DNA of 64,000 nt from JAGQOZ01 sp041399205 (GTDB taxonomy: Bacteria > Planctomycetota > Planctomycetia > Pirellulales > Pirellulaceae), in assembly GCA_041399205.1 (NCBI GenBank), contig JAWKTK010000013.1:179357-243356 (forward strand), in the 5' to 3' direction. Position numbers and translations under genes: made by a program. Numbering within the stretch: the stretch's first letter is position 1; every line of letters begins with the position of its first letter. Below the pieces are notes generated by a model that had not been told where the DNA came from, made no database searches, and saw nothing but the letters and a program-made list of their open reading frames with translations. Of the stretch, positions 44,966 to 54,535 are shown piece after piece.

Positions 44966-45846
44966 GCCCCGGTTGGATCAAAGTTACCATCATTGGTATT
45001 TACCTTGGACTGCTATTGTTCTTGGGCGTGTTTTCGTCTCGGTTGTTTCGCGGCACGTCCAAAGATTACATGCTGGCCAGTCATTCCATTGGTCCGTTTT
45101 TGTTGTTGATGTCGTTGTTCGGCACTACGATGACCGGGTTCGCGCTGGTTGGCTCCACGGGTGAAGCCTTTGCCGAAGGTGTCGGCGTCTACGGCATGTT
45201 AGCGTCATCGTCCGGGATCATCCATTCGCTGTGCTTCTTTGTCTTAGGCGTAAAACTGTGGTCGTGGGGCAAAAAATATGGCTACACCACGCAAGCTGGA
45301 TTCTTCCGCGATCGTTTGGAAAGCGACAAAATCGGGCTGGTTCTGTTTCCCATTTTGGTCGGCCTAGTGGTACCGTATTTATTAGTCGGTGTCATTTCCG
45401 CAGGCAAAGCCATTGAAGGTGCAACTCGAGGTGATTTCCCCGGCTTCACTGAAAACGGCGGCATTCCACCTTGGCTGACGGAATTGGTGATCTGCGTTGT
45501 TGTGTTGATTTACGTTTTCTTTGGTGGTATGCGAAGAACCGCGTGGGCCAATACGTTTCAGACCATCGTCTTTATGGTGTTGGGAGTGGTGGCGTTTTAT
45601 TTGATTGCGACGGGCCTTGCGAATAATTCGGTGGCCGAAGGGCGAGCCCATAAGGTGGTGGATGGTCAACGAGTGGTTCGGACCGAACCGCCGACTGGCT
45701 TGATGGATTCGCTCCGAATTGTCAGTCAGGAGATTCCGAAAGCGCGTCGAGTTCGAGCGAAAGTGGCGTTGGAAGACCAGTTAGAAACCGTAGAAGCTCC
45801 CGCAAGTTTAGGACTCGAGAAAAACTGGACCCATGGATGTTTCTGA
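44962..45846 (+). CDS. sodium/solute symporter (SSS family), N-terminal part
   Basis: Helices VTIIGIYLGLLLFLGVFSSR, FLLLMSLFGTTMTGFALVGS and others, with KDYMLASHSIGPF and GYTTQAGFFRDRLESDKIG, match the pantothenate/proline-type SSS family (13 helices). The frame is lost at about 45830, where ACCCATGG should be ACCCCATGG, giving NWTPWMFLTYMLIPFSVGMF. Cotranslated with the DUF3311 gene. The substrate is open; organic acid or amino acid is likely. Confidence 0.87.
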   Translation: MSPGWIKVTIIGIYLGLLLFLGVFSSRLFRGTSKDYMLASHSIGPFLLLMSLFGTTMTGFALVGSTGEAFAEGVGVYGMLASSSGIIHSLCFFVLGVKLWSWGKKYGYTTQAGFFRDRLESDKIGLVLFPILVGLVVPYLLVGVISAGKAIEGATRGDFPGFTENGGIPPWLTELVICVVVLIYVFFGGMRRTAWANTFQTIVFMVLGVVAFYLIATGLANNSVAEGRAHKVVDGQRVVRTEPPTGLMDSLRIVSQEIPKARRVRAKVALEDQLETVEAPASLGLEKNWTHGCF

Positions 45847-46633
45847 CCTACATGTTGATCCCGTTTTCCGTGGGGATGTTTCCACACTTGTTTCAGCATT
45901 GGCTGACAGCCAAGAACGCCAATGCGTTCAAGCTTCCATCGTGGTGCACCCCGTTTTCATTTTGATTGTATGGATTCCCTGCGTCTTGATTGGCGTGTGG
46001 GCTACGACTGGACTGATCAATATCCCGCCACCGATTGCCAAAGATCCGAATAAAGTTCTGGGATTCATGGTGAAGTCACTTTCCGGTGACGTCCTCGGCG
46101 GTTTCTTGCTGGCCGGCGTTTTGGCGGCAATTATGTCCAGCTTGGATAGCCAGTTTCTGTGTATCGGCACGATGTTTACAACCGATATTGTGGTGCACTA
46201 CGGTGGTAAAGACCGTTTTTCGGACAAACAAATTGTGTTGATCTCGCGAATTTTCATTGTCTGGATTGTGGTGGCTACCTACTTCTTGAGCCTGACGCCT
46301 GTGGCCCGGACTCGCGTGTTTCAATTGGGCATATGGTGCTTTAGCGGATTTAGTAGCCTGTTTCCGCTGGCATTCCTGGCGGTTTATTGGCCAGGCCTGA
46401 CCAAATGGGGTGCGTATGCCGGCGTGCTGACTGCGACTGGAGTTTGGTTTGTGTTGTTCCGGATGTCCGAATTTGGAGCAACGGAAAACTGGGCGGTCCA
46501 GATCGGTTCCATCAAGACGATGCCGGTTGCCGCCATATTTTTGGCGTCGGCTGTGGCGACGGTCGTTGTTTCGTTGGTCACGCCCAAACCCAGCCAGCAG
46601 ACGTTGGCTAAGTTTTTCCCGCAGAAGGCATAG
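45833..46633 (+). CDS. sodium/solute symporter (SSS family), C-terminal part
   Basis: The first 33 residues are out of frame. From VVHPVFILIVWIPCVLIGVW the text is genuine: LGGFLLAGVLAAIMSSLDSQ, FLCIGTMFTTDIVVHYGGK (the SSS signature AxxMSSxdSxxL..s..) and the remaining helices to FPQKA. The second shift is at about 45930, where CTTCCATCG should read CTTCCCATCG. Full protein 44962-46633, about 557 residues. Confidence 0.87.
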   Translation: MDVSDLHVDPVFRGDVSTLVSALADSQERQCVQASIVVHPVFILIVWIPCVLIGVWATTGLINIPPPIAKDPNKVLGFMVKSLSGDVLGGFLLAGVLAAIMSSLDSQFLCIGTMFTTDIVVHYGGKDRFSDKQIVLISRIFIVWIVVATYFLSLTPVARTRVFQLGIWCFSGFSSLFPLAFLAVYWPGLTKWGAYAGVLTATGVWFVLFRMSEFGATENWAVQIGSIKTMPVAAIFLASAVATVVVSLVTPKPSQQTLAKFFPQKA

Positions 46634-46716
46634 GTGCTTGCCATGACGCAGAGCAATCCCGTGAAATCCGCTGGTGGCAAATGCTCAAATTGGTTTTCGC
46701 GCGTGAATCGGCGGCC

Positions 46717-46744
46717 TTGCGTGCCAAAGGCAGTTCGCTATACT
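46717..46744 (+). promoter_or_regulatory. candidate sigma-70 promoter of rpsR
   Basis: TTGCGT and TATACT spaced by 16 bases, 65 bases upstream of the rpsR start codon. Confidence 0.5.
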
Positions 46745-46808
46745 TACCGGATTACACATGGCAACGTAACGAGAACTTTACGTTTTCAAAGTAGGAAGAT
46801 TATTACAC

Positions 46809-47081
46809 ATGTCTTTTCGTAAACGCCCCATGCGTTCCAAGAAACGCTCGAAAACAAGAACCAAGGCAAAAAAGAAGGACCCCATTTTTGTCGATGGCGA
46901 ACGACCTCGTCCGATGTACGTGGACTATAAGGACGTCGAGCTACTCAAGAAATTGATTAACCGCCATGGTCGAATTGTCGTTCGTCGTAAGACTGGCTGC
47001 ACGGCGGTTAGTCAACGAGCGGTTACGAAGGCAGTCAAGCGAGCTCGGTTCATGGGACTGTTGCCCTACGTTGGCGATTAG
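46809..47081 (+). CDS. rpsR: 30S ribosomal protein bS18
   Basis: 90 residues. Basic N-terminal extension (KRPMRSKKRSKTRTKAKKKD), then the bS18 core: VDYKDVELLKKLINRHGRIV, RRKTGCTAVSQRAVTKAVKR, ARFMGLLPY. Binds 16S rRNA in the platform beside bS6. It stands alone here with its own promoter and terminator, not in the usual rpsF-ssb-rpsR-rplI operon. The N-terminal extension is longer than in E. coli. Confidence 0.95.
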   Translation: MSFRKRPMRSKKRSKTRTKAKKKDPIFVDGERPRPMYVDYKDVELLKKLINRHGRIVVRRKTGCTAVSQRAVTKAVKRARFMGLLPYVGD

Positions 47082-47137
47082 TTCCCTTGTTCAACACGCT
47101 TCCATGCGTTGAACCTTGCGCGAATTGCACACAAGGC

Positions 47138-47170
47138 GGCTCGTCCCTTAGTCGGACGAGCCTTTCTTTT
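47138..47170 (+). terminator. intrinsic terminator of rpsR
   Basis: Perfect 9-bp stem GGCTCGTCC / GGACGAGCC with a 7-base loop, then TTTCTTTT. Confidence 0.9.
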
Positions 47171-47179
47171 GCGCAGCCA

Positions 47180-47530
47180 GAAAACGCATGAGCGTTTTTT
47201 CCTAGCCCGAAACGTAAGTGAGGCGAAATAAAGCGATTCTGAAGTCCCTCGCTAACGCGTCGGGCTAGGAAACGCCGCCGGAAGAAGGTGAACGCCCAAC
47301 ATAGAAAACGCATGAGCGTTTTTTCCTAGCCCGAAACGTAAGTGAGGGGAAATAAGGCGATTCTGAAGTCCCTCGCTAACGCGTCGGGCTAGGAAATGCC
47401 GCCGGAAGAAGGTGAACGCCCAACATAGAAAACGCGAGCGTTTTTCCATAACCCGAAACGTAAGTGGAGGCGAAATAAAGCGATTCCGTGGTCCCTCGCT
47501 AACGCGTCAGGCTGGAAATGCCGCCGGAAA
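47180..47530. repeat. three tandem copies of a 124-bp palindromic repeat unit
   Basis: Units start at 47180, 47304 and 47428; the first two are exactly 124 bases long and almost identical, the third is shorter and diverged. Each holds GAAAACGC..GAGCGTTTTT, then an inverted repeat CCTAGCCCGAAACG...CGTCGGGCTAGG, then GCCGCCGGAAGAAGG. The inverted repeat is the same family as the single copy at 2630-2702. The gap between rpsR and the thioesterase gene holds nothing else. Confidence 0.9.
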
Positions 47531-47630
47531 ATCGTCGGCGAGGCCCTGATTCCGGTTTGGTCGTATTCGCCCGCCCAGCACGTCGCGATAGATTCATTTA
47601 GTCTCATTCGTTTCATCAGGTTGCCGATCC

Positions 47631-48062
47631 ATGCCAGCGTTTACGACAATGCGTCGAGTTGAATTTCGTGACACCGATGCGGCGGGAATCGTTCATTTTT
47701 CGCGTTTCTACACTTGGATGGAAGAAGCCGAACACGAAGCCTTGCGGTCGGTAGGCATGAGTGTGATGCCGGGCCAACAGACACCCGCCGAACTGCAGGT
47801 CGGTTGGCCTCGGATTAACGCCTCGTGCGAATTCAAAAAGCCATTGCGTTTTGAGGACGAAGTTCAAATTAGCGTCTTGGCCGTTAAAATTGGCGGCAAA
47901 AGCGTGGTGTATGAATTCACCTTCACGCTGGATTCACAAATCGTGGCCACGGGCAGCATGACGGCGGTTTGTTGCCGATTAGTCGACGGACAGATTCGCA
48001 GTGACAGTATTCCAACGGAACTGCGAAATTGTTTGCAAAAGCTTACCGAAGCAGGTTCGTAA
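47631..48062 (+). CDS. acyl-CoA thioesterase, YbgC/4HBT family
   Basis: 143 residues, hot-dog fold. The catalytic segment VEFRDTDAAGIVHFSRFYTW, MEEAEHEALRS has the Asp of the 4-hydroxybenzoyl-CoA thioesterase family (DTDxxGIVHxxxYxxW). Then ASCEFKKPLRFEDEVQISV and the strand KSVVYEFTFTL. Precise acyl substrate unknown. Located 34 bases before an ABC ATPase gene, so the three genes to 52295 may be one operon. Confidence 0.9.
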   Translation: MPAFTTMRRVEFRDTDAAGIVHFSRFYTWMEEAEHEALRSVGMSVMPGQQTPAELQVGWPRINASCEFKKPLRFEDEVQISVLAVKIGGKSVVYEFTFTLDSQIVATGSMTAVCCRLVDGQIRSDSIPTELRNCLQKLTEAGS

Positions 48063-48096
48063 CAAAACCTTTTTCGCAATGGAAGAATGAACCATC

Positions 48097-48792
48097 ATGT
48101 CAGACCTAGTGCTCAAGGACGTTGGCAAGTCATTTCCTACGCAAACGGAACCGTTGCAAATTCTGGAAAACGTGTCGCTAGAAATGAAGCGAGGTCAGAA
48201 TTTGGCTATTCTTGGCCCCAGCGGATCTGGCAAAAGTACGCTGTTGCAGATTGTGGGAACGTTGGATTCGCCCACAACCGGTTCCATTCAGTTGTGTGGT
48301 ACGAACCCATTCGAATTGGACGAACGAGCGTTAGCGGCGTTTCGCAACAAAAACATCGGCTTCGTTTTTCAAGATCACCATCTGCTAAAACAACTTTCGG
48401 CCGTAGAAAACGTTCTGATTCCTCGCTTAGCCGAAGGCCCTACCAACGCTCAGGACTTGGATCGAGCGAAATCGCTTCTGGATCAGGTGGGCCTTGGACA
48501 CCGCTTGGATCATCGGCCAGGCGAATTGTCCGGCGGAGAACGCCAGCGCGTGTCGATAGCTCGAGCTTTAATGAATCGACCCAGTTTGCTGTTGGCGGAT
48601 GAACCGACGGGAAATTTGGACCAGGTCAATGCGGAATTGATCGGCCAGTTGTTGATTGACATACAACAAAAGGCAGAACCGGCCACCATGTTGATGGTGG
48701 TGACGCACAGTCCTACTTTGGCGGCATGTATGCAGCGAACGTATCAGTTAAACCACCGTCGATTGGTGAAGCAGACGGAGTCCAAGCAATGA
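48097..48792 (+). CDS. ABC transporter ATP-binding protein, LolD/MacB type
   Basis: 231 residues with Walker A LGPSGSGKSTLLQ, Q-loop GFVFQDHHLLKQLSAVENV, signature LSGGERQRVSIARAL, Walker B LLLADEPTGNLD and switch His VVTHS. The sequence GTLDSPTTGSIQL and the HHLL phrase are characteristic of LolD-like ATPases that pair with FtsX-type permeases. ATGA overlap with the permease gene supports a complex. Probable function: lipoprotein release from the inner membrane or related envelope export. Confidence 0.93.
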   Translation: MSDLVLKDVGKSFPTQTEPLQILENVSLEMKRGQNLAILGPSGSGKSTLLQIVGTLDSPTTGSIQLCGTNPFELDERALAAFRNKNIGFVFQDHHLLKQLSAVENVLIPRLAEGPTNAQDLDRAKSLLDQVGLGHRLDHRPGELSGGERQRVSIARALMNRPSLLLADEPTGNLDQVNAELIGQLLIDIQQKAEPATMLMVVTHSPTLAACMQRTYQLNHRRLVKQTESKQ

Positions 48793-51700
48793 ATGGCTGG
48801 AAGTTCGCCTGGCAAAGTCTCTGGCAGAACGCGCGAGTCAACGCGTCCATTGCCTTGGGCGTGGTGATCAGCACGGCCGTCTTGGTCGGCGCGTTACTGG
48901 TAGGTGATTCGGTCAAAGCAAGCCTTCGTTCGCTGACGTTGGAGCGTTTAGGTGCTATTGATCAAATGCTGGTGTCCGACCATTTTTTCGCCAGTGATGT
49001 GGCAGTCAAGATCGAACAGCGCGAAGGATTCAAACAATATTTCCATTCGGCCGCACCGGTGATTTTCTTGCCCAACGTTGCGGCGGAAAAAGTTGATTCG
49101 AATCACAAGTATCGCAGTCCCGGCGTCACGCTACTGGGAATCGACAATTCGTTTTGGCAGCAAACGCAAAGCAGTGTCCAGCCCACTCGGTCGCTATCTG
49201 GCCAGCAGGTGATTCTAAATCAATCACTCGCCGGGCAACTCCACGTCAAGCAAGGTGATCTGATTACGCTACGTTTGGAGCAAGTGACCGACGTGGCGGC
49301 GGACAGTCCGCTGGCTGACAAACAGGATCGAGCTCGCAGTTTGGTGCGATTGGAAGTCGTGCAGGTCCTGCCCGATTCTGGGTTGGCGAAATTTGGCATC
49401 TCGCCGTCGCAGCAGACATCGCTGAACGCGTTTGTTCCTACAGACGTTTTGCAAGATGCGCTCGAACAGACTGACAAGATCAACGCGGTGTTGGTTGTGG
49501 GAAACGACGCCCGTCGAACATCTCCCGACGCTACCCGTTGGTTGTCCAGCAACCTGCCGATTTCTTCGGACGACGCCACGCTAACGGTGAAACGAATTGA
49601 TCTAACTCACTTTGATGAGTCTCAAAACAAAGAGGCAGCGAGCAATTCGTATATCAGCGTTTCGACCGAAAAGATGATGTTCCCCGAATCAGCTCAGCGG
49701 GCAATCCAAGCGGCATTTCCGGCCGACCAATTGCAGCCGGTATTGGCGTACTTGGCAAATTCGATTCACAAAGTCGGCGTCCGTGAAGCGGCTAATCGTA
49801 TTCCGTATTCCATCGCGTGTGCGATTGATTCGAACCAGCAGATCGGGCCGTTGCTGGACGAATCAGGTCAAGCCATTGCCCTGGCCGCGAACCAAATCGT
49901 CCTGAATTCTTGGGCGGCCAACGATTTGGGTGTCCAAGTGGGTGACGAATTGGAAATCGAATATTTTCTTCCCGAAACAGCTCACGGCCAAACCGAAACG
50001 GCGACGACAAAACTGACGCTCGGCGCCATCGTTCCGATTGTCGAACCCGAAACGCCCTATCAGCGACAGCGGCCCGCCAAGTACGTGGTCGATCGACCGT
50101 GGACCAACGATCCCGATTTGACTCCGACCGTGACCGGCGTCACCGACCAAGAATCGATTGATGATTGGGATCCGCCATTTCCCTTTGATTACGGGGCGAT
50201 TCGCAAGCCCAAAGACGAAGACTATTGGGACCAATATCGCACCACACCCAAAGCGTTTGTTTCGTTGGAAACAGGACAGAAGTTGTGGGGAAGTCGGTTT
50301 GGCCAAGTGACGTCGTTTCGCTTGCCTCGAACAGGTGAAGACCAGTTGCAAAACGTGCAAGCAACTTTGACGCAAGTGGTCCAAGAGAATGCCGCAGCGT
50401 TTGGCTTCCGAGTTATCCCGGTGAAGGCCAATGGCTTGGCTGCGTCGTCAGGCACCACGCCCTTTAACGGATTGTTCTTGGGGTTCAGCATGTTCATCAT
50501 CGCTTCCGCGATCATGCTGTTGGCGTTGCTGTTCAAGTTGGCGGTTGAACAACGAGCGACCGAAACAGGAACGCTGCTCGCCATCGGGCTTTCTCGTCCG
50601 CAGGTGACTTCGTTGTATTTGAAAGAAGGTTTGCTGATCAGTGTAGTCGGCGCCATCTTGGGCGTTGTCTTTGGTGTCGCTTATGCTGCTGTGATGATCT
50701 ACGGATTGAATACGTGGTGGGTGGATGCTGTGTCGACGTCGTTCTTGCGGCTGCATGTCACACCGACCAGCATGATGGTCGGTGGGGTGTGTGGAGTATT
50801 AGTGGCGATGTTGACCATCTGGTTTGCGCTGCGTGCACTGCGACACATCAGTGTCACTCGCTTGATGTCGGGCCAAACGTCGGATGATTCGCCAACGTCC
50901 GTGACCGTCAATCTACGGCGGAGAAAATCGGTCGCTCGCTTCACTGCCATCTTGGCGCTCGCCTTGGCAGCGACTGGATTTTTCTTAACGGCGGAAGCAC
51001 AAGCCGGTGCGTTCTTTGGTTGTGGTGCCTGTGTTCTGACTTCATTGCTGGTGCGGTTTGGAACGCTGATTCGACGAGCAGCCGTGGGGACGTCGCGTAC
51101 CGTGTTTTCGACCGGGCATTTGGTGGTTCGCAATATCAGTCGCAATCCTAGTCGAAGTACACTGACGGTGGGGCTGATGGCGTCCGCGTGTTTCTTGATT
51201 GTGGCGATCAGTGCCTTTCGCCTGCGCCCCACGGATCAAGGGACGGGCGGCTTTCGGCTGGTTGCAAAAGCGTCTCATCCGATTTTTGTCGACTTGAGTT
51301 CGGCCGACGTGCGCCAAGATGAATTTGGTAGCGATGCAGACAAGCTAGACGCTGTGCAAGTGGTGTCGCTGCGTTATCAAGGTGGCGACGATGCCAGCTG
51401 TCGAAATTTGTATCAATCGTCGCAGCCACAATTGTTGGGTGTCACTGATGCGTTGGTGCGAAGGTACGATGCCGAAACCGCAGAACGTTTTCAATGGGCC
51501 GGAGCGGAATCGACCGAAGGCAATAATCCATGGCGGTTATTGTCAACACGAACCGCCACCCCGGATGACCAGCCGATTCCCGTGATTCTGGACAAGAATA
51601 CGGCCATGTACAGTTTGCATTTGTACGGCGGCGTTGGCGAAGAATTCGAAATGGATTATGACTTGGGCCAACCGGTGCGATTCAAAGTGGTGGCGTTACT

Positions 51701-52295
51701 TTCGAATTCGGTTCTGCAAGGTTCGCTCTTGATCAGCGAAGGCGACTTGCTGCATTTGTTTCCTCGCATCGGTGGTTATCGATTCTTTCTGATTGATTGT
51801 CCGGCCGAATCGAAATCGGCTGTCACGGAAATGCTGGAAGATCGGTTTTCCGATCAAGGGTTAGAAGCCACTGATTCCGCTGCCATTCTGTCCGATTTGT
51901 TGGCGGTGCAAAACACTTACCTATCAACGTTCCAAAGTTTGGGTGGGCTGGGATTGTTGTTGGGAACGCTGGGCATCACCGCCGTACAATTGCGCAACGT
52001 CTGGGAGCGGCGGAGCGAATTGGCATTGTTACGAGCAACCGGATTTGCGTCACGCAGAATTGGCGGATTGATCTTAATAGAACATCTCACGCTGTTGCTG
52101 TTTGGCCTGGGAATTGGTGTGGCCGCCGCGTTACTGACCGTGCTGCCGCACATGGTTGCCGGCGGAGCATCCGTCCCGTGGGGAACCTTGGCCATCATCT
52201 TTGGGCTGATTGTCTTGGTGGGCGTCGTGACAGGACAGCTAGCCGTAAAACAAGCCGTGCGTATGCCCATTGTTCAGCAATTGCGTGCGGACTAG
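48789..52295 (+). CDS. large FtsX-type ABC permease
   Basis: 1168 residues from ATG 48789, which overlaps the ATPase stop. N-terminal helix (ASIALGVVISTAVLVGALLV), a very large extracytoplasmic domain (about 40-560), a first FtsX domain with helices MFIIASAIMLLALLFKLAVE, SVVGAILGVVFGVAYAAVMI and MMVGGVCGVLVAMLTIWFAL, a middle pair of helices, a second periplasmic domain, and a second FtsX domain at the end (GLGLLLGTLGITAVQLRNVW, LLLFGLGIGVAAALLTVLPH). The coupling phrases RATETGTLLAIGLSRPQV and RRSELALLRATGFASRRIGG are conserved. This two-times-four helix layout resembles the YbbP/AttF-type permeases rather than the shorter LolC/E. Confidence 0.9.
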   Translation: MNGWKFAWQSLWQNARVNASIALGVVISTAVLVGALLVGDSVKASLRSLTLERLGAIDQMLVSDHFFASDVAVKIEQREGFKQYFHSAAPVIFLPNVAAEKVDSNHKYRSPGVTLLGIDNSFWQQTQSSVQPTRSLSGQQVILNQSLAGQLHVKQGDLITLRLEQVTDVAADSPLADKQDRARSLVRLEVVQVLPDSGLAKFGISPSQQTSLNAFVPTDVLQDALEQTDKINAVLVVGNDARRTSPDATRWLSSNLPISSDDATLTVKRIDLTHFDESQNKEAASNSYISVSTEKMMFPESAQRAIQAAFPADQLQPVLAYLANSIHKVGVREAANRIPYSIACAIDSNQQIGPLLDESGQAIALAANQIVLNSWAANDLGVQVGDELEIEYFLPETAHGQTETATTKLTLGAIVPIVEPETPYQRQRPAKYVVDRPWTNDPDLTPTVTGVTDQESIDDWDPPFPFDYGAIRKPKDEDYWDQYRTTPKAFVSLETGQKLWGSRFGQVTSFRLPRTGEDQLQNVQATLTQVVQENAAAFGFRVIPVKANGLAASSGTTPFNGLFLGFSMFIIASAIMLLALLFKLAVEQRATETGTLLAIGLSRPQVTSLYLKEGLLISVVGAILGVVFGVAYAAVMIYGLNTWWVDAVSTSFLRLHVTPTSMMVGGVCGVLVAMLTIWFALRALRHISVTRLMSGQTSDDSPTSVTVNLRRRKSVARFTAILALALAATGFFLTAEAQAGAFFGCGACVLTSLLVRFGTLIRRAAVGTSRTVFSTGHLVVRNISRNPSRSTLTVGLMASACFLIVAISAFRLRPTDQGTGGFRLVAKASHPIFVDLSSADVRQDEFGSDADKLDAVQVVSLRYQGGDDASCRNLYQSSQPQLLGVTDALVRRYDAETAERFQWAGAESTEGNNPWRLLSTRTATPDDQPIPVILDKNTAMYSLHLYGGVGEEFEMDYDLGQPVRFKVVALLSNSVLQGSLLISEGDLLHLFPRIGGYRFFLIDCPAESKSAVTEMLEDRFSDQGLEATDSAAILSDLLAVQNTYLSTFQSLGGLGLLLGTLGITAVQLRNVWERRSELALLRATGFASRRIGGLILIEHLTLLLFGLGIGVAAALLTVLPHMVAGGASVPWGTLAIIFGLIVLVGVVTGQLAVKQAVRMPIVQQLRAD

Positions 52296-52457
52296 GGTTG
52301 GCAACGTGTCACGACCTGTGCGAAGCCAATAAATTCGATACACTCTTAGGTCGAACATCGTACCGCTTGTGCCATCGGCTTGCTTTGGTGGCTTTTGGTC
52401 GACGCGAAGCGGTTTCTCATTTCGCACGGTAACTTCCGAATTCGGAGTAACTCATTT

Positions 52458-53016
52458 ATGAAAATCTGGCTGCCTGTTTTGTTCGCCCTTTTGACTGCAT
52501 TATGTTGGGGAATGTATGGGCCCACGATTGGAAATGCGCAAAGCAGATCCACTCCGCCGGCTTGGTCGCCATTCAAACCTTACGTCTTCATTGGTATCGC
52601 CTATTTGGTGCTGGCCATTGGCGGTGGCTTGATTGCCATGAAGCTGAAAGGCGATTCTTATAACTACAGCGGCGAAGCGTTTGTTACGGCCAAATGGGGC
52701 TTTCTGGCGGGTTGCCTGGGCGCAGTGGGAGCGTTATTTCTGACCAGTGCCATGATGTTCAGCAAAGGAAATGCGTTGCTGGTGATGCCGATTGTGTTTG
52801 GCGGAGCGGTTTCGGTGACGGCCCTTTATTCCACGTGGCGACTGCGCTGAAACCACCGAATTCAGTCCTGCCTTGTGGATTGGCATTTTGCTGGTGGTGC
52901 AAGGCGTGGTGATCACCGCCATGAATACGCCGCACGGACATGGCCACAAAAAGAACGCCGGACATGACAAACCGCCGGCAGAAGTGACGTCCGCAGCAAC
53001 GGAAGCGAATCACTAG
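52458..53016 (+). CDS. conserved membrane protein, four helices, frame broken near the end
   Basis: From ATG 52458: MKIWLPVLFALLTALCWGMY, GPTIGNAQ, FIGIAYLVLAIGGGLIAMKL, GFLAGCLGAVGALFLTSAMM, VMPIVFGGAVSVTALYST. The frame ends at 52850 but the next frame goes on with TEFSPALWIGILLVVQGVVI and a His-rich tail GHGHKKNAGHD to TAG 53014-53016. About 186 residues together. The halves resemble the EamA/drug-metabolite transporter fold, but it is too short for a full transporter. Function unknown. Confidence 0.65.
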
Positions 53017-53037
53017 CCTGGACGCAAAATACGCACC

Positions 53038-54375
53038 ATGTTCTCAACACAAGAAAACTTTGGTAAGCGAACCACGGCAGCACTGGCGCTGTGGTTGTGC
53101 GTGCTGTGTTGCAGTTCGAACGGAAGCTGCTTCGCTCAGTCAACGGGTGTCATGGCCAATGCCAACGCCCGGATTCTTCAGCATCGAACCGCCCAGCGGC
53201 AAATTCGCTTGTTCGACCAAGACGGAAAACCGCTACCCGCAGGGACTCGAATTCGCCTGACCATGCAGCGGCATGCATTTTTGTTCGGCGGGAATCTCTT
53301 TCAGTTTGAAACTTGGGACACCGCAGCACAAAACGACGCGTATCAGCGTTCGTTTGCCGAAGTCATGAACTTTGCGACGCTGGGCGTCTATTGGTATCAG
53401 TACGAACCGCAGCAGGGGCAAGTGGACGCCGAGCGAATCGAGCGTGCAGCCCAGTGGTGTCGTGACAACGACATTCGAGTCAAAGGTCATCCGCTGGTCT
53501 GGACGTACGAGCCGCCATGGACGGCTAACTTGGCACAACCTGCCGCCGAAGAAGCGTTGTGGGAGCGGGTTGATCGAGAAGTCCGATTTTTTCGAGGTCG
53601 GATCGATACGTGGGACGTGTTGAACGAACCGTGTGTCGGGCCCAAACAAGCGCAGGAACGCAACTCTGCGGCCTTGCTGCGAACTTACCAGCAACACGGC
53701 GTACGACAAGTAATCAAGCGGTCCTTCCAGCAAGCTCGCAGTGCCAACTCGGATGCTGTGTTGATCCTAAACGACTATGACAACACCGTGGCATATGAAA
53801 ATGTGATTCGCCAAGCGATTGCGGATCAAGTCACGTTTGACGCCATCGGTTTGCAAACGCACATGCACCAAGGCTATTGGGGAGCAGAATATGTTTGGCA
53901 AATTTGCGAACGGTTCGCTCAGTTCCAGAAGCCTCTGCATTTTACCGAAGTCACTTTGCTATCGGGCGAATTGAAAGATCCCAACGACGTGGAAACCGAA
54001 ACGCAGCGGCAAGGTTGGCACAGCACGGTCGCTGGAGAACAACGGCAAGCGACACAACTGCAGGAACTCTACACGCTGCTGTTTTCTCATCCTTCTGTGG
54101 AAGCAATTACTTGGTGGGACTTTTCTGACGCCCATGCTTGGCAAGGCGCGCCCGCCGGATTACTGCGCAAAGATCTTACTCGCAAACCGGCGTATGAAAC
54201 GCTAAAACGCTTGGTCCGCCAGCGTTGGTGGACGCCGGAACAAACTGTGGTTGTGGACGCCAACGGCCAAGTGACGCTGCGCGGGTTTCTGGGTGAATAC
54301 CAAGTAACTGTGGTCGATTCGCCGGAACAGAAAGCGTTTTTTTCGCTAGGTAGGGCCGCTCGCCCATCGACGTAA
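53038..54375 (+). CDS. secreted GH10 endo-beta-1,4-xylanase
   Basis: 445 residues with a signal peptide (AALALWLCVLCCSSNGSCFA). The GH10 barrel is clear: FGGNLFQFETWD, VYWYQYEPQQGQVD, VKGHPLVWTYEPPW, acid/base Glu197 in DTWDVLNEP, VTFDAIGLQTHMHQGYWG, nucleophile Glu304 in LHFTEVTLLSG and ITWWDFSDAHAWQGAPAGLL. A short C-terminal beta domain follows (GQVTLRGFLGEYQVTVVDSP). The last 15 residues (EQKAFFSLGRAARPST) come from a DNA stretch repeated at 57495-57545, so the true end may differ. Cleaves xylan outside the cytoplasm. Confidence 0.9.
   Translation: MFSTQENFGKRTTAALALWLCVLCCSSNGSCFAQSTGVMANANARILQHRTAQRQIRLFDQDGKPLPAGTRIRLTMQRHAFLFGGNLFQFETWDTAAQNDAYQRSFAEVMNFATLGVYWYQYEPQQGQVDAERIERAAQWCRDNDIRVKGHPLVWTYEPPWTANLAQPAAEEALWERVDREVRFFRGRIDTWDVLNEPCVGPKQAQERNSAALLRTYQQHGVRQVIKRSFQQARSANSDAVLILNDYDNTVAYENVIRQAIADQVTFDAIGLQTHMHQGYWGAEYVWQICERFAQFQKPLHFTEVTLLSGELKDPNDVETETQRQGWHSTVAGEQRQATQLQELYTLLFSHPSVEAITWWDFSDAHAWQGAPAGLLRKDLTRKPAYETLKRLVRQRWWTPEQTVVVDANGQVTLRGFLGEYQVTVVDSPEQKAFFSLGRAARPST
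54310..54358 (+). repeat. direct repeat, left copy (flanks the FG-GAP gene)
   Basis: Contains GTGGTCGATTCGCCGGAACA, then GAAAGCG, a T run and CGCTAGGTAGGGC. A copy with about 90 percent identity lies at 57495-57543. The two copies enclose the complete LEPR/FG-GAP gene and lie 3.2 kb apart in the same orientation. Confidence 0.7.
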
Positions 54376-54535
54376 CGTTGAACCAGTGAATTTGTTGACT
54401 GTTGTTGTCGCGAAATCTGTCGTTCGAATTTTTGTTTTCGAATTTGTCGGTTTATGGTAGCATTGGGGGAATCACATCTATGGAATGACTCAAAATCACA
54501 ACTTCGAATACACTCAAATGCAGGGGGCAAGTTCA

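Noticed and set aside
47199..47521. Tandem inverted repeats as a CRISPR or origin
   Set aside because: Only three units of 124 bases with a palindromic core, without spacers of equal length or DnaA boxes. A dispersed repeat element explains them.
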